Assembly (NCBI GenBank): GCA_002449765.1
Contig: DJXN01000011.1
Coordinates: forward strand, 22,889-86,888
Source of the DNA: Fibrobacter sp. UBA7003
GTDB lineage: Bacteria > Fibrobacterota > Fibrobacteria > Fibrobacterales > Fibrobacteraceae
Length of the DNA: 64,000 nucleotides
Direction: 5' to 3'
Shown one piece after another: positions 1-8,690 of this stretch. The notes under the pieces were generated by a model. The model had not been told where the DNA came from and made no database searches. It worked only from the letters and a program-made list of their open reading frames with translations. The position numbers were made by a program, and so were the translations under genes. Within the stretch, counting starts at the first letter, position 1. The number at the start of each line of letters is the position of its first letter.

Positions 1-880
1 CCGGGCCGTACGGGCTCGAGAATCGCACTTCCTTGATGGCCTCGTTTATCGCCTGCTTTTCTTCGCGGGTGCACAGGTCGAGGCTCATGAAGTTCTGCGC
101 ATTGGTGGCGGCTGCGGCCTGCGTAAAATGAACGACGTAGACGGGCGCCTTGCCCTCGTTCACGAGTTTCTGCACTTCGGTCGAAAGTTCCGTGGTGCTG
201 TAGGTAAAATCGAGCGGGACGGGCCTCTGCGAGGAACGGACGGTGACCGACTGCCTGCCGGTATGCTTCGTCATCTCGCGTTCGAAAAATTCCGTTGCAC
301 CGACGGTCGCGCTCATCAGGAGGAATCGAGACTGCGGGAGCGTCAGGAGCGGTATTTGCCAGGCGACTCCGCGTTCGCGGTCGGAATAGTAGTGGAATTC
401 GTCCATCACTATATCGGTAATCGTGAGTTTCTCGCCTTCGCAGAGAGCCATGTTGCTTAAAATTTCTGCGGTGCAGCAGAGTATGGGGGCGTCGCGGTTC
501 ACAGTCGCGTCGCCGGTAGAAAGCCCCACGTTCTCGGGCCCGAATTCCTTGCAGAGCGCCATCCACTTCTCGTTCACGAGCGCCTTGATGGGGCAGGTGT
601 ACACGCTCTTGCGGCCATGCGCGATGCTGTCGAAATGGAGCGCGAGGGCGACCATCGACTTGCCCGAACCCGTGGGTGTATTCAGGATAACGTTCTTGCC
701 GTCCAGAAGTTCGAGGATGGCCTCTTCCTGCGCAGGGTAGAGCGTGGTTCCGCGGGACTGCGCCCATTCCATGAATGCTTCCAGGATGTCCTCAGAAGCG
801 GGCGCAGAGTGGCCTCCTGCCGGGTTTGCGGTGAATCCTGCAATGAAATCCTTGAGTGTGGCCTTGTTTTGCTCTGCCAT
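1..880 (-). CDS. Ski2-like DEAD/DEAH-box helicase (C-terminal part beyond window)
   Basis: ATP-dependent RNA/DNA helicase of superfamily 2. The frame is open from an ATG at 880 to the window edge, giving the first 293 residues. Walker A TPTGSGKS lies at residues 68-75, the Walker B/DEAD-type motif DEFH at 160-163 and motif III SAT at 190-192, in the right order and spacing for the first RecA domain of a DEAD/DEAH or Ski2-like (DEAF/DEVH) helicase. A TATCTTTG promoter element sits 6 nt before the ATG, so the mRNA may be leaderless. It is divergent from rmlA. The substrate cannot be told from this half; the second RecA domain lies outside the window. Confidence 0.9.
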   Translation of the reverse strand, partial: MAEQNKATLKDFIAGFTANPAGGHSAPASEDILEAFMEWAQSRGTTLYPAQEEAILELLDGKNVILNTPTGSGKSMVALALHFDSIAHGRKSVYTCPIKALVNEKWMALCKEFGPENVGLSTGDATVNRDAPILCCTAEILSNMALCEGEKLTITDIVMDEFHYYSDRERGVAWQIPLLTLPQSRFLLMSATVGATEFFEREMTKHTGRQSVTVRSSQRPVPLDFTYSTTELSTEVQKLVNEGKAPVYVVHFTQAAAATNAQNFMSLDLCTREEKQAINEAIKEVRFSSPYGP

Positions 881-886
881 AATGCG

Positions 887-894
887 CAAAGATA
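887..894 (-). promoter_or_regulatory. TAnnTTTG -7 element of the helicase gene
   Basis: TATCTTTG reads on the minus strand six bases before the helicase ATG at 880. It matches the Bacteroidetes -7 consensus TAnnTTTG exactly. The short distance suggests a leaderless transcript. Confidence 0.6.
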
Positions 895-958
895 GTTCTT
901 TTGTCCCGACTGTAATTTTAAGATTTCTATTATTTTGAAAAAATAAAAGGAACCTAGC

Positions 959-1846
959 ATGAAAGGAATCGTTCTCGCCGGGGGCTCCGGCACAAGGCTC
1001 TACCCGCTGACCATGGTCACCAGCAAGCAGCTCTTGCCGGTCTACGACAAGCCCATGATCTACTACCCGCTTTCGACCTTGATGCTTGCGGGCATCCGCG
1101 AAATCCTCATCATCTCGACACCGACGGACCTGCCGAATTTCGAGCGCCTGCTGGGCGACGGTTCCGCGATGGGTCTCAAGCTCAGTTACAAGGTGCAGCC
1201 GAGCCCCGATGGCCTGGCGCAGGCGTTTATCCTGGGCGAGGAATTTATCGGTAACGACTGCTGCGCGATGGTGCTGGGCGACAACATCTTCTACGGCAAC
1301 GGCTTCAGCCCGCTTCTGAAGGCTGCGGTGAAAAACGCCGAGGAGAACGGCCGCGCGAGCGTGTTCGGTTATTACGTGGAAGACCCCGAACGCTTTGGCG
1401 TGGTGGAATTCGACAAGGCAGGTAAAGTAATTTCTGTGGAAGAGAAGCCGAAGGAACCCAAGAGCAACTACGCGATTACGGGCCTCTACTTCTATGACAA
1501 CCGCGTGAGCGGATTTGCGAAGGCCCAGAAGCCGAGCGCCCGCGGGGAACTCGAGATTACCGACTTGAACAAGACGTACCTCGACAGGGGAGAACTCGAC
1601 GTGAAACTGCTCGGGCGTGGATTCGCATGGCTCGATACCGGCACGATGGACAGCCTGATTGAAGCGGGCGAGTTCGTGAAGATGATCGAGAACCGCCAGG
1701 GCATCCAGATTTCTGCGGTCGAGGAAATCGCCTACGTGAACGGTTGGATTAGCAAGGAAAAGTTGCTCGAGTCTGCCGCCAAGTACGGGAAGTCTCCCTA
1801 CGGTCAGCACCTGCGCAAGGTCGCTGAAGGGAAAATCAGGTACTAG
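959..1846 (+). CDS. rmlA: Glucose-1-phosphate thymidylyltransferase
   Basis: Cytoplasmic enzyme joining dTTP and glucose-1-phosphate to give dTDP-glucose, the first step to dTDP-rhamnose for surface polysaccharide. The 295-residue length is typical. The N-terminal nucleotide-binding signature [11 protein letters not shown] is present, followed by the family segments [18 protein letters not shown] and VLGDNIFYG. The ATG follows AAAAGG at a good distance. rmlB, rmlC and rmlD are not in this window, so the gene is an orphan here. Divergent from the helicase; no terminator hairpin is obvious behind it. Confidence 0.96.
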   Translation: MKGIVLAGGSGTRLYPLTMVTSKQLLPVYDKPMIYYPLSTLMLAGIREILIISTPTDLPNFERLLGDGSAMGLKLSYKVQPSPDGLAQAFILGEEFIGNDCCAMVLGDNIFYGNGFSPLLKAAVKNAEENGRASVFGYYVEDPERFGVVEFDKAGKVISVEEKPKEPKSNYAITGLYFYDNRVSGFAKAQKPSARGELEITDLNKTYLDRGELDVKLLGRGFAWLDTGTMDSLIEAGEFVKMIENRQGIQISAVEEIAYVNGWISKEKLLESAAKYGKSPYGQHLRKVAEGKIRY

Positions 1847-1900
1847 TTCAAATTTGAAGTAAAAATCCCGCTTTTTTGACCAAAATCGCCAGTTTGGCTA

Positions 1901-1967
1901 TTGACAACTTATCCATGCGAACATGCTTTTCGCATGGAATTTTTTCATGATTTGTGGATAATTTTAG
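1901..1967 (+). promoter_or_regulatory. Candidate GH43 control region: GACAACTTATCCAT motif plus -7-like element
   Basis: GACAACTTATCCAT starts at 1903 and a -7-like element TAATTTTA starts at 1959, exactly 56 nt apart. Both esterase genes of this window show the same motif and spacing. A 9-bp inverted repeat (CCATGCGAA 1913-1921, TTCGCATGG 1929-1937) overlaps the motif. A TTATCCACA sequence reads on the minus strand at 1953-1961. The rest of the 1847-2012 gap is AT-rich without an ORF. That this is an activator or repressor site is inference. Confidence 0.5.
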
Positions 1968-2012
1968 AGTGGTGAGTTATATAAATGCCTCTCGGGGCGA
2001 AAGGGATGTAAC

Positions 2013-4076
2013 ATGAAGTTCGCTAAGACTGCAAGAATTGCTGCTACCGTCATCGGTTTTGGGCTCTGCACGCAGGCCATGGCCGAAAACCCGCTTATCC
2101 AGACATATTATTCTCCGGACCCGGCGCCTGTCGTGTTTGGCGATACGCTTTGCACCTATTCCGGCAACGACGAGGGCGGTAGCTTCTTCACAATGCATGG
2201 CTGGCGCGTATCGTGCACCACGGATATGGTGAACTGGACCGACATGAACACCCTCATTTTGGAAGCGGGTGACTTTAACGGTTCTGCCAAGAAAAACGGC
2301 GACTGGGCTTCTCAATGCATTCGCCGCAACGACAAGTACTATTATTACGTGACCGTGGAATCCACCCGCGGAGGCCGCGCCGTCAACGTAGCCGTGTCCG
2401 ACAAGAAGGAAGGCCCCTTCAAGGACGCCCTGAACGGCAAGCACCTGGCGGGCCCCAACTGGGACTACATCGACCCCACCGTATTTATTGACGACGATGG
2501 CCAGGCATGGCTCTACTGGGGTAACCCGAAGCTCTATTACTGCCCCCTCAAGGAGAACATGATTGAATGCGCAAGCGAAATCAAGGTCTCCGATATGAGC
2601 ACCTTTAACGGCAAGTATACCGAAGGCCCGTGGATTCACAAGCGCGGCAAGAAGTATTACATGATTTACGCTGCCGGTGGCATTCCAGAATCCATTGACT
2701 ATTCCTGGAGCGATTCTCCGACGGGCCCCTGGACTTACAAGGGCGTCATTATGCCGAGTAGCGAACCGGGTTCCGCGTTCACCGTCCACTCCGGCATTGT
2801 CGACTTTAAGGGCCGCAGCTTCTTCTTCTACCATAACCAGAAGAACGTGAAGGGCGGCGGCTACAGCCGTTCTACCGCCATCGAAGAATTCACCTGGAAT
2901 GCCGACGGTACCATTCCCACAATCCGTGCCACCAACAATGGCGTCGTGAAGCCTATCAAGAACCTTGACCCGTTCGTGCGCGTGGAAGCCGAAACCAAGG
3001 CCTGGGTTGGCGGCATGACTGTCAATACGTCGGGCGGTTACACCATCATCGAGCATGTCGGTGCCGAATACGGCAATGTGTTCCTCACCAAGATGAACAG
3101 CGGATTCTACACGAAGGTGCGCTCTGTTGACATGGGCGACGGTGCCGACCGCATTATCGTTTGCACCAGGGGTAATGGTGGTAAGCTTGAACTGCATGCC
3201 GGTTCCGAAAACGGCGCTCTCCTTGCGTCCATGAATATCCCTGCAAGTTCTGCTTGGGAAGAACATACCTTCGATGTGACCGATGCTGCCGGCGTCGACG
3301 ATCTGTTCTTTGTGGTAAAGCAGGGCGGGTTCGATTTCGACTACTGGTACATGGAAAGCGAAAAGACTGCCGTTCCGCAGACGCCTTACAAGGGCACTGC
3401 CGCTACGGTTCCGGGCAAGATCGAGGCTGAAAACTATGACGAAGGCGGCCACAACAAGGCTTTCTACGATAACGACCGCGAAAATCAGGGCAAGGCCTAC
3501 CGCGAAGACGAAGTTGACGTGGTCGACATTAGCGATTCCAAGTGCGGTGATGCTGCCTGCACGGGTTATGCCATCGGTTACACCAATGACGGCGAATGGA
3601 TGGAATACACCATCAATGTCGCTGCCGATGCCAAGTACGATATCACCGCGAATGTGGCGACCGCATTCGAAACATCTGCGATGCAGCTGTTCATTGACGA
3701 CAAGGAAATCACCGAATCGGTGGTTGCCCCGAAGGTCGATTCCGTGTGGACTACGTATAAGGTAATTGACGTGGGCTCCGCGGAACTCAAGAAGGGCGAA
3801 CACGTGCTCAAGCTCCTGATTACGGGCGCCTACCTGAACGTGGACTGGATTCAGTTTACCGATCCGAATACGGTGGCTCTCGGTCAGGAGATTCGTGTTG
3901 CTCCCCAGCATCCGTCTGCCTATAACGTGTTCAGCGCGATGGGCAAGTTCCTCGGCCATATCGATAATGCGGGTGCGGACCTCTCCGCAACCCTCAAGCA
4001 GGCGGGCTTTGCGAACGGCATCTATATCATGCGCGGTGTCGACCATTCCAGGCCCCTTCGCGTGATGGTGAAGTAA
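2013..4076 (+). CDS. Secreted GH43 enzyme with two CBM6 modules and T9SS tail
   Basis: Likely a xylan/arabinan-active glycosidase (arabinofuranosidase or xylosidase class). Residues 1-24 form a signal peptide ending AMA. The GH43 domain (about 30-310) shows the three expected acids: D36 in SPDPAPV, D154 in DYIDPTVF and E204 in YTEGPW. Two CBM6-like beta-sandwich modules follow, at about 325-450 (VEAE start) and 470-615 (IEAENYD start, GEWMEYTINV). The last 60 residues resemble a type-A T9SS sorting domain (FSAMGKFLGH, NGIYIMRG). Substrate specificity is not deducible from motifs. A strong terminator follows, so it is monocistronic. Confidence 0.93.
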   Translation: MKFAKTARIAATVIGFGLCTQAMAENPLIQTYYSPDPAPVVFGDTLCTYSGNDEGGSFFTMHGWRVSCTTDMVNWTDMNTLILEAGDFNGSAKKNGDWASQCIRRNDKYYYYVTVESTRGGRAVNVAVSDKKEGPFKDALNGKHLAGPNWDYIDPTVFIDDDGQAWLYWGNPKLYYCPLKENMIECASEIKVSDMSTFNGKYTEGPWIHKRGKKYYMIYAAGGIPESIDYSWSDSPTGPWTYKGVIMPSSEPGSAFTVHSGIVDFKGRSFFFYHNQKNVKGGGYSRSTAIEEFTWNADGTIPTIRATNNGVVKPIKNLDPFVRVEAETKAWVGGMTVNTSGGYTIIEHVGAEYGNVFLTKMNSGFYTKVRSVDMGDGADRIIVCTRGNGGKLELHAGSENGALLASMNIPASSAWEEHTFDVTDAAGVDDLFFVVKQGGFDFDYWYMESEKTAVPQTPYKGTAATVPGKIEAENYDEGGHNKAFYDNDRENQGKAYREDEVDVVDISDSKCGDAACTGYAIGYTNDGEWMEYTINVAADAKYDITANVATAFETSAMQLFIDDKEITESVVAPKVDSVWTTYKVIDVGSAELKKGEHVLKLLITGAYLNVDWIQFTDPNTVALGQEIRVAPQHPSAYNVFSAMGKFLGHIDNAGADLSATLKQAGFANGIYIMRGVDHSRPLRVMVK

Positions 4077-4095
4077 AGGTCTTTTATAACGGATG

Positions 4096-4128
4096 GCGCC
4101 CCGCTAGCGATAGCGGGGTGTCTTTTTT
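4096..4128 (+). terminator. Rho-independent terminator after GH43 gene
   Basis: The 8-bp stem CCCCGCTA/TAGCGGGG with a GCGA loop is followed by TCTTTTTT. It lies 20 nt after the GH43 stop. Confidence 0.85.
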
Positions 4129-4142
4129 CATCCGTCGCTTCC

Positions 4143-4150
4143 TATATTTT
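4143..4150 (+). promoter_or_regulatory. -7-like element of the Y-family polymerase gene
   Basis: TATATTTT ends 4 nt before the GTG start at 4155, one base off TAnnTTTG. No Shine-Dalgarno fits between them, so a leaderless mRNA is likely. Confidence 0.45.
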
Positions 4151-4154
4151 CATC

Positions 4155-5543
4155 GTGCAATCGCGAACTTATGCAGCCATAGACCTCAAGTCGTTCTTTG
4201 CTTCGGTGGAATGTATCCTCCGGGGTATTGACCCGTTGAAGGCGAAACTCGTGGTGGCCGACGAGAGCCGTACCGAGAAGACGATTTGCCTTGCGGTGAC
4301 GCCAGCCTTGAAGGCCTACGGGATTCCCGGGCGTGCCCGCCTTTTCGAGGTGAACCAGAAGGTTCGTGAAGTCGAACGCAAGACGGGCGAGAAGATAGAA
4401 TTTATCATCGCAAAACCGCAGATGGCCAAGTACGTGGAGTTTTCCACGAGGGTTTACAACGTTTATTTGAAATACGTGAGCGCCGAGGATATCCACGCTT
4501 ATTCCATTGACGAATGTTTCTTGGACTTGACACGCTACCTTAAGTTGTATAAGAAACCGGCGCGCGAACTGGTGAAGACGATTATACAGGATGTGTTCAC
4601 GACTACGGGCATTACGGCGACAGGCGGGATAGGCACGAACCTTTACTTGTGCAAGGTCGCGATGGACGTGATGGCGAAGCATGTGGAAGCTGATGAAGAT
4701 GGCGTGCGCATCGCGGAACTTGACGAGATGAGCTACCGCAGGCAGCTGTGGTCGCACCAGCCGATAACGAGCTTTTGGCAGGTGGGGCGCGGGATTGCTG
4801 CTCGCCTGGAAAAGTGCTACTTGAATGGTGGGCGTGGAATCCGTACGATGGGCGATATCGCCCGTGTGAGCGTCAAGAATCCCGATGCACTTTACAAGAT
4901 GCTCGGTGTGAATGCGGAGATATTGATAGACCATGCCTGGGGTTACGAACCCTGCACGATTGCCGACATCAAGAAGGCGAAACCCCGGAGTCGCAGTACC
5001 GGCGAGGGCCAGGTGCTGCAGGACCCGTACCCTTTTGACAAGGCGAGGCTCGTGGTGCGCGAGATGGTCGATACAGTCTCGATGGCGCTGGTTTCGCACG
5101 ACCTGGTGACAAATGCCATGGTGCTTACTGTGGGTTACGACCGCGAAAATGTGGACAAGGGAATTTACCGCAGCGAGACCGTAGTGGATTTCTACGGACG
5201 GACAATCCCGAAGCCTGCTCACGGGACGGCGAATATCGGCTACTACACGAGTTCGCAGGCCGTGATGGCGGAAGCCGTGATGAAGCTCTTCGACCGCATC
5301 GTGGATCCGAACTTGACAGTGCGACGTCTGAACCTTGTAGCGACGGACATTGTGGATGCGAGCTACGAACAGTACGATCTGTTTACCGACGTGCAAAAAC
5401 AACAGCGCGAAAAGAAGCGCCTGAAGGCGGAGCTCCTCATCAAGAAGCGCTTTGGCAAGAACGCCATCGTGAAGGGCATGGATTTGCAGGAGGGGGCTAC
5501 CACCATCGAGCGGAACGGGCAGATTGGAGGACATCGTGCGTGA
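4155..5543 (+). CDS. Y-family (UmuC/DinB-like) translesion DNA polymerase
   Basis: Error-prone polymerase that copies past DNA lesions. 462 residues. The N-terminal catalytic signature AIDLKSFFASVE carries metal-binding D10, and YSIDECFLDL carries D119-E120, the universal Y-family SxDE motif. The helix-hairpin-helix region (IRTMGDIARVS) and the little-finger part follow. The start is GTG at 4155, just behind a -7-like element. It overlaps the downstream YolD-like gene by 8 nt, the same pairing seen for UvrX/YolD in Firmicutes, so this is more UvrX/UmuC-like than DinB. No umuD-like gene or recognisable SOS box was found here. Confidence 0.9.
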   Translation: MQSRTYAAIDLKSFFASVECILRGIDPLKAKLVVADESRTEKTICLAVTPALKAYGIPGRARLFEVNQKVREVERKTGEKIEFIIAKPQMAKYVEFSTRVYNVYLKYVSAEDIHAYSIDECFLDLTRYLKLYKKPARELVKTIIQDVFTTTGITATGGIGTNLYLCKVAMDVMAKHVEADEDGVRIAELDEMSYRRQLWSHQPITSFWQVGRGIAARLEKCYLNGGRGIRTMGDIARVSVKNPDALYKMLGVNAEILIDHAWGYEPCTIADIKKAKPRSRSTGEGQVLQDPYPFDKARLVVREMVDTVSMALVSHDLVTNAMVLTVGYDRENVDKGIYRSETVVDFYGRTIPKPAHGTANIGYYTSSQAVMAEAVMKLFDRIVDPNLTVRRLNLVATDIVDASYEQYDLFTDVQKQQREKKRLKAELLIKKRFGKNAIVKGMDLQEGATTIERNGQIGGHRA

Positions 5544-5754
5544 CGACTACAGCGACATAATAAACTTGCCGTATCCGCGCGACGATTGGAACTTCCTCAT
5601 GAAGCATCCGCGTATGGCCGTGGTTGACCGAGCAAAGTTTTTTCATCCTTTCGCTGCTCTCCGCGGACATGCGGAAGCGCTTGATGCGACTGCCGAAAAG
5701 AAACAGGATGCAGTGGAAAACGAGTTTGGCTACGATGACGATTTTGGCGCGTGA
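5536..5754 (+). CDS. Small YolD-like protein, probable partner of the polymerase
   Basis: 72 residues from GTG at 5536, chosen because GGAGG at 5526-5530 sits 5 nt upstream; a TTG at 5524 is a poorer choice. The segment YSDIINLPYP...HPRM....RA..F.PFAAL.GH matches the pattern I know from the YolD-like family (IINLPH..S..HP.MS..DRAAQFAPFAALTGYD). In Firmicutes YolD genes sit beside the translesion polymerase gene uvrX and are SOS-linked; the function is not settled. It overlaps the polymerase gene by 8 nt in another frame, implying translational coupling. The C-terminus is acidic (NEFGYDDDFGA). No DNA-binding motif is visible. Confidence 0.75.
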   Translation: MRDDYSDIINLPYPRDDWNFLMKHPRMAVVDRAKFFHPFAALRGHAEALDATAEKKQDAVENEFGYDDDFGA

Positions 5755-5832
5755 TTTTACAGATAGTGAAAACGCTATTGATATAGTTATAATTTATAGC
5801 TTGGCATAAGAAAGTAGTATTGTCGCGGGGCC

Positions 5833-5863
5833 TTGTAATGCGGGGGCCGCATTTCTATTTTTG
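5833..5863 (+). promoter_or_regulatory. Promoter of the CytX-like permease gene
   Basis: TTG at 5833-5835, a 20-nt spacer, then TATTTTTG at 5856-5863: the arrangement expected of a Bacteroidetes-type -33/-7 promoter. The start codon is 31 nt downstream. I looked for a TPP riboswitch in this leader and saw none. Confidence 0.55.
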
Positions 5864-5894
5864 CGCCGTCTTTTAAACTACATGGAGGCGTTTT

Positions 5895-7142
5895 ATGGAA
5901 AAACGTACAGGCTTGTTTTCGAATGGAATCATCTGGTTCGGTGTCGCCATTTCTGTTTCCGAAATCGAGGCGGGCATCGAAATCGGTGCCGCGGCTGCAC
6001 GCGATTCCTTGTGGCTCCCGCTAATCCTCGGCCATGTGCTGGGCGGCATCCTGCTCTTTTTCGTGGGCCTCATCGGTGCGCGCGTGCGTGTGAACGCGAT
6101 GGAAACGACCGCCTCCGCCTTCGGTAAGTACGGCTCCAAGTTTTTTGCCGCGCTGAACGTTTTCCAGCTGCTCGCGTGGGTGGCCGTGCTGAACGCGCAG
6201 GGCGCTTCCGCCTTGGCGGGGCTCAACCTGCCTATTTCTTTCCCGCTTACGTGCGCCATTCTTGCGGTGTTTATCGCCATCTGGGTGTTTGTCGGGCTCA
6301 AGCGTTCCGCGAACGTGACGACGGTCGTGATGGCGGCGCTTGCGGTTTTGCTTGCGATTCTTTCTGTTAAACTGTTCGGGCTCAATGGCGCCGATAGCAC
6401 GACCGTCGCCGGCGCTGCCGCCGGGGCCGCCGCGGGTTCCGTAGCGTTACTCGGCTTCTGGAATATCTTCGAGATTTCCATCGCCATGCCCATCTCCTGG
6501 CTGCCGGTGATTTCGGACTATACGAAGGATGTTGAAAATCCGGTGAAGGCGACGGCGGTTTCCGCGGCGGCCTACACGTTCGCAAGCCTCTGGATGTACA
6601 TTCTCGGCATCGAAATTGCGGGCATCGGTGCGAACAACAACATCGCGCAGGCCATTCTCCTTGCAGGCCTCGGCATCCCGGGAATCATCATCGTGGTGCT
6701 CTCTACCGTCACGACAAACTTCCTTGCGGCCAATTCCGCAGGCGAATCCTCAAAGGCGATTTACGGCAAAATCAACCCGAAGATTGCAGGCGTTATCGTG
6801 AGCCTCTTGAGTGCGGCGCTTGCCATCTCGGGAATCATGGAACACTACATCAGCTTCCTCTACCTGATTGCCTCGGTATTCGCGCCCATGGCAGCCGTGT
6901 TGCTCGTCTCGTTCTACTTCGGGAAGGTTGGCACAGTCGATGCCCGCGAAAACAGCGCACGCGCCGCATCTCTCGGATTCTGGCTCTGGAACCTTTTCTC
7001 TTGGCTTGCGGGTTTCATTGTCTATCAGGTCGCCGAGCACCTTGATTCCGTGCCGCTCGGCCCCACACTCCTCGCCGTTATCGTATCGGCCGTATTTGCC
7101 TATGCACGCGTGCTATTCCGCGGCATCCATGGCAGGCAATAA
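5895..7142 (+). CDS. cytX: NCS1-family permease, CytX-like (hydroxymethylpyrimidine transporter)
   Basis: Inner-membrane transporter of the nucleobase:cation symporter-1 family, about 12 hydrophobic segments over 415 residues. The N-terminal part (FGVAISVSEIEAGIEIGA, then LGHVLGGILLF and ETTASAFGKYG) resembles CytX, a putative importer of the thiamine precursor HMP, more than cytosine permease CodB. The next gene, 20 nt downstream, is a B6/HMP-type kinase, which fits salvage of a pyrimidine or pyridoxine precursor. Substrate is inferred from family and neighbour. Start ATG follows GGAGG at 5884-5888. Confidence 0.8.
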   Translation: MEKRTGLFSNGIIWFGVAISVSEIEAGIEIGAAAARDSLWLPLILGHVLGGILLFFVGLIGARVRVNAMETTASAFGKYGSKFFAALNVFQLLAWVAVLNAQGASALAGLNLPISFPLTCAILAVFIAIWVFVGLKRSANVTTVVMAALAVLLAILSVKLFGLNGADSTTVAGAAAGAAAGSVALLGFWNIFEISIAMPISWLPVISDYTKDVENPVKATAVSAAAYTFASLWMYILGIEIAGIGANNNIAQAILLAGLGIPGIIIVVLSTVTTNFLAANSAGESSKAIYGKINPKIAGVIVSLLSAALAISGIMEHYISFLYLIASVFAPMAAVLLVSFYFGKVGTVDARENSARAASLGFWLWNLFSWLAGFIVYQVAEHLDSVPLGPTLLAVIVSAVFAYARVLFRGIHGRQ

Positions 7143-7162
7143 TTTCTAAATTATAACTCGCT

Positions 7163-7993
7163 ATGCCACAGAAGAAGATTGCCCTCATCAACGATATCAC
7201 CGGATTCGGCCGCTGCTCGGTCGCCGTCATGGCGCCAGTCATCTCGGCCATGAAAATCCAGGCGGTCGCGGTACCTACGGCAATACTTTCTACGCATACG
7301 CAGTTCCCCAAGTATTTCTTTGACGATTACACCTCCAAAATGCGCGACTACATCCAGACCTACAAGGACCTGGACATGAGTTTTGACGCCATCGCGACGG
7401 GCTTTCTCGGCTCCGAAGAGCAGGTGGACATCGTCATCGACTTCATCAGGACTTTCAAGAAGAAGGGCGTGTTCACGCTTGTCGACCCGGTGATGGGCGA
7501 CTACGGCAGGCTCTACACCACGTACACGCCGGAACTTTGCGAAAAGATGCGCGCGCTCGTGCATTACGCCGACATCCTCACGCCGAACCTCACCGAACTC
7601 TGCTCGCTTACAGGTTCCGATTACCGCGACGGGAAACTCACTCCGGTAGAAATCGAGAACATGTGCAAAACACTTGCCGAGCAGGGTCCTGAACACATCG
7701 TGGTGACGGGCGTCCATTACAGCAGTAAGCAGATCATGAATTTCGTTTATAGCAGGGGCGAAGAACCGAAAATTGTGATGGCCGACCGCATCGGTGGCGA
7801 CCGCAGCGGAACGGGCGACGTGATAAGCGCGGTAATCGCGGGTATGTACCTGAACGGCCACGATTTTTACGAGTCGGTGAAGAAGGCTGCCGAATTCGCG
7901 TCCAAGTGTATTGAATATTGTGTACAAAATAATGTTCCCGAACACTGGGGCCTGAGCGTCGAGATGTACCTTCGCGACCTCATAGAAGATTAA
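7163..7993 (+). CDS. Pyridoxamine/pyridoxal kinase family protein (PdxY-like)
   Basis: Ribokinase-fold vitamin kinase, 276 residues, phosphorylating pyridoxal/pyridoxamine (members may also act on HMP). The N-terminal block NDITGFGRCSVAVMAPV, the middle block VDPVMGDYGRLY.TYTPEL and the C-terminal ATP/anion-hole motif DRSGTGDVISAV with catalytic Asp are all present. It sits between a CytX-like permease and a radical SAM gene, all in one direction with short gaps, so a cofactor-salvage operon is likely. A TAAATTAT element at 7146-7153 could give a separate promoter. Confidence 0.85.
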   Translation: MPQKKIALINDITGFGRCSVAVMAPVISAMKIQAVAVPTAILSTHTQFPKYFFDDYTSKMRDYIQTYKDLDMSFDAIATGFLGSEEQVDIVIDFIRTFKKKGVFTLVDPVMGDYGRLYTTYTPELCEKMRALVHYADILTPNLTELCSLTGSDYRDGKLTPVEIENMCKTLAEQGPEHIVVTGVHYSSKQIMNFVYSRGEEPKIVMADRIGGDRSGTGDVISAVIAGMYLNGHDFYESVKKAAEFASKCIEYCVQNNVPEHWGLSVEMYLRDLIED

Positions 7994-8004
7994 AGGGGGG
8001 CCAA

Positions 8005-8664
8005 ATGATAGTTTATACCGTGACAGGAAAAGTCGGCCAGGCCGGCTATTTGGATATCGCGAACAGCGGCGACATTGCTGGCAAGAACATCTACGTGAAC
8101 ATGACGAACCGCTGCCCGTGCAGTTGCGTGTTTTGCCTGCGCCAGACGAAGAAGATGATGGAAGGCAATTCGCTCTGGCTCAAGGAAGGTGAACCGAGCG
8201 TCGAGCGCGTGATGGAAATTTTCGACGCATACGACCTGAACGCAATCAACGACCTGGTTTTTTGCGGGTTCGGCGAACCGCTCGAACGCCTGCACGACGT
8301 GTGCGAGGTGATTGATCGGCTCAAGGCGAAGTACCCGAAGCTCAAGGTGCGCGTGAACACGAACGGCCTTGCGAACCTGATCCACGGCAAGGATATCACG
8401 CCCGAACTCGAAGGCCGCTTCGACACGGTTTCCATTTCGCTGAACGCCCCCAACGCCGAAGAATTCCTCGCACTCACGCGCTCCAAGTTCGGCATCAAGT
8501 CTTACGATGCGCTCAAGGAATTCGCCGTGCTAGCGAAGGCCCACGTGAAGAACGTCGTCATGACCGTCGTCGAGAAGGTGATGCCCGAAGAAAAGATCGA
8601 GATTTGCCGCAAACTGTGCGATGAACTCGGCGTCACGCTACGCGTGCGTCCGTTCGAGGAGTAA
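8005..8664 (+). CDS. TatD-linked radical SAM protein
   Basis: 219 residues with C37, C41 and C44 in the CX3CX2C arrangement (RCPCSCVFC) that holds the SAM-binding 4Fe-4S cluster, preceded by NIYVNMTNRCPC and followed by VFCGFGEPLERL (SAM-binding GGE-like) and VRVNTNGLAN. This pattern matches the family usually encoded next to or fused with a TatD nuclease; no tatD lies nearby here. The reaction is unknown. The start ATG is preceded by GGGGGG, and the gap to the kinase gene is only 11 nt. Confidence 0.83.
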   Translation: MIVYTVTGKVGQAGYLDIANSGDIAGKNIYVNMTNRCPCSCVFCLRQTKKMMEGNSLWLKEGEPSVERVMEIFDAYDLNAINDLVFCGFGEPLERLHDVCEVIDRLKAKYPKLKVRVNTNGLANLIHGKDITPELEGRFDTVSISLNAPNAEEFLALTRSKFGIKSYDALKEFAVLAKAHVKNVVMTVVEKVMPEEKIEICRKLCDELGVTLRVRPFEE

Positions 8665-8690
8665 ATGCTAACTCGGTGCGGAGAATGCTG

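Noticed and set aside
1953..1961. TTATCCACA (DnaA-box sequence) upstream of the GH43 gene, possible replication origin
   Set aside because: Only one perfect box; no cluster, no dnaA/dnaN/gidA neighbourhood and no AT-rich unwinding repeats. It is better read as part of the CAZyme control region.
1977..4046. Long open frame antisense to the GH43 gene
   Set aside because: It is a mirror of a codon-biased, GC-rich gene. The plus-strand reading has signal peptide, catalytic motifs, promoter and terminator; the antisense product shows only low-complexity His/Val/Asp-rich sequence.
5520..5560. Frameshift joining the polymerase gene and the small downstream gene
   Set aside because: The polymerase ends normally, and the small frame has its own GGAGG and GTG plus an independent family pattern.
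5755..5894. TPP riboswitch ahead of the CytX-like gene
   Set aside because: I looked for the CUGAGA and ACCUGAUC-type conserved pieces and did not find them; the leader is short.
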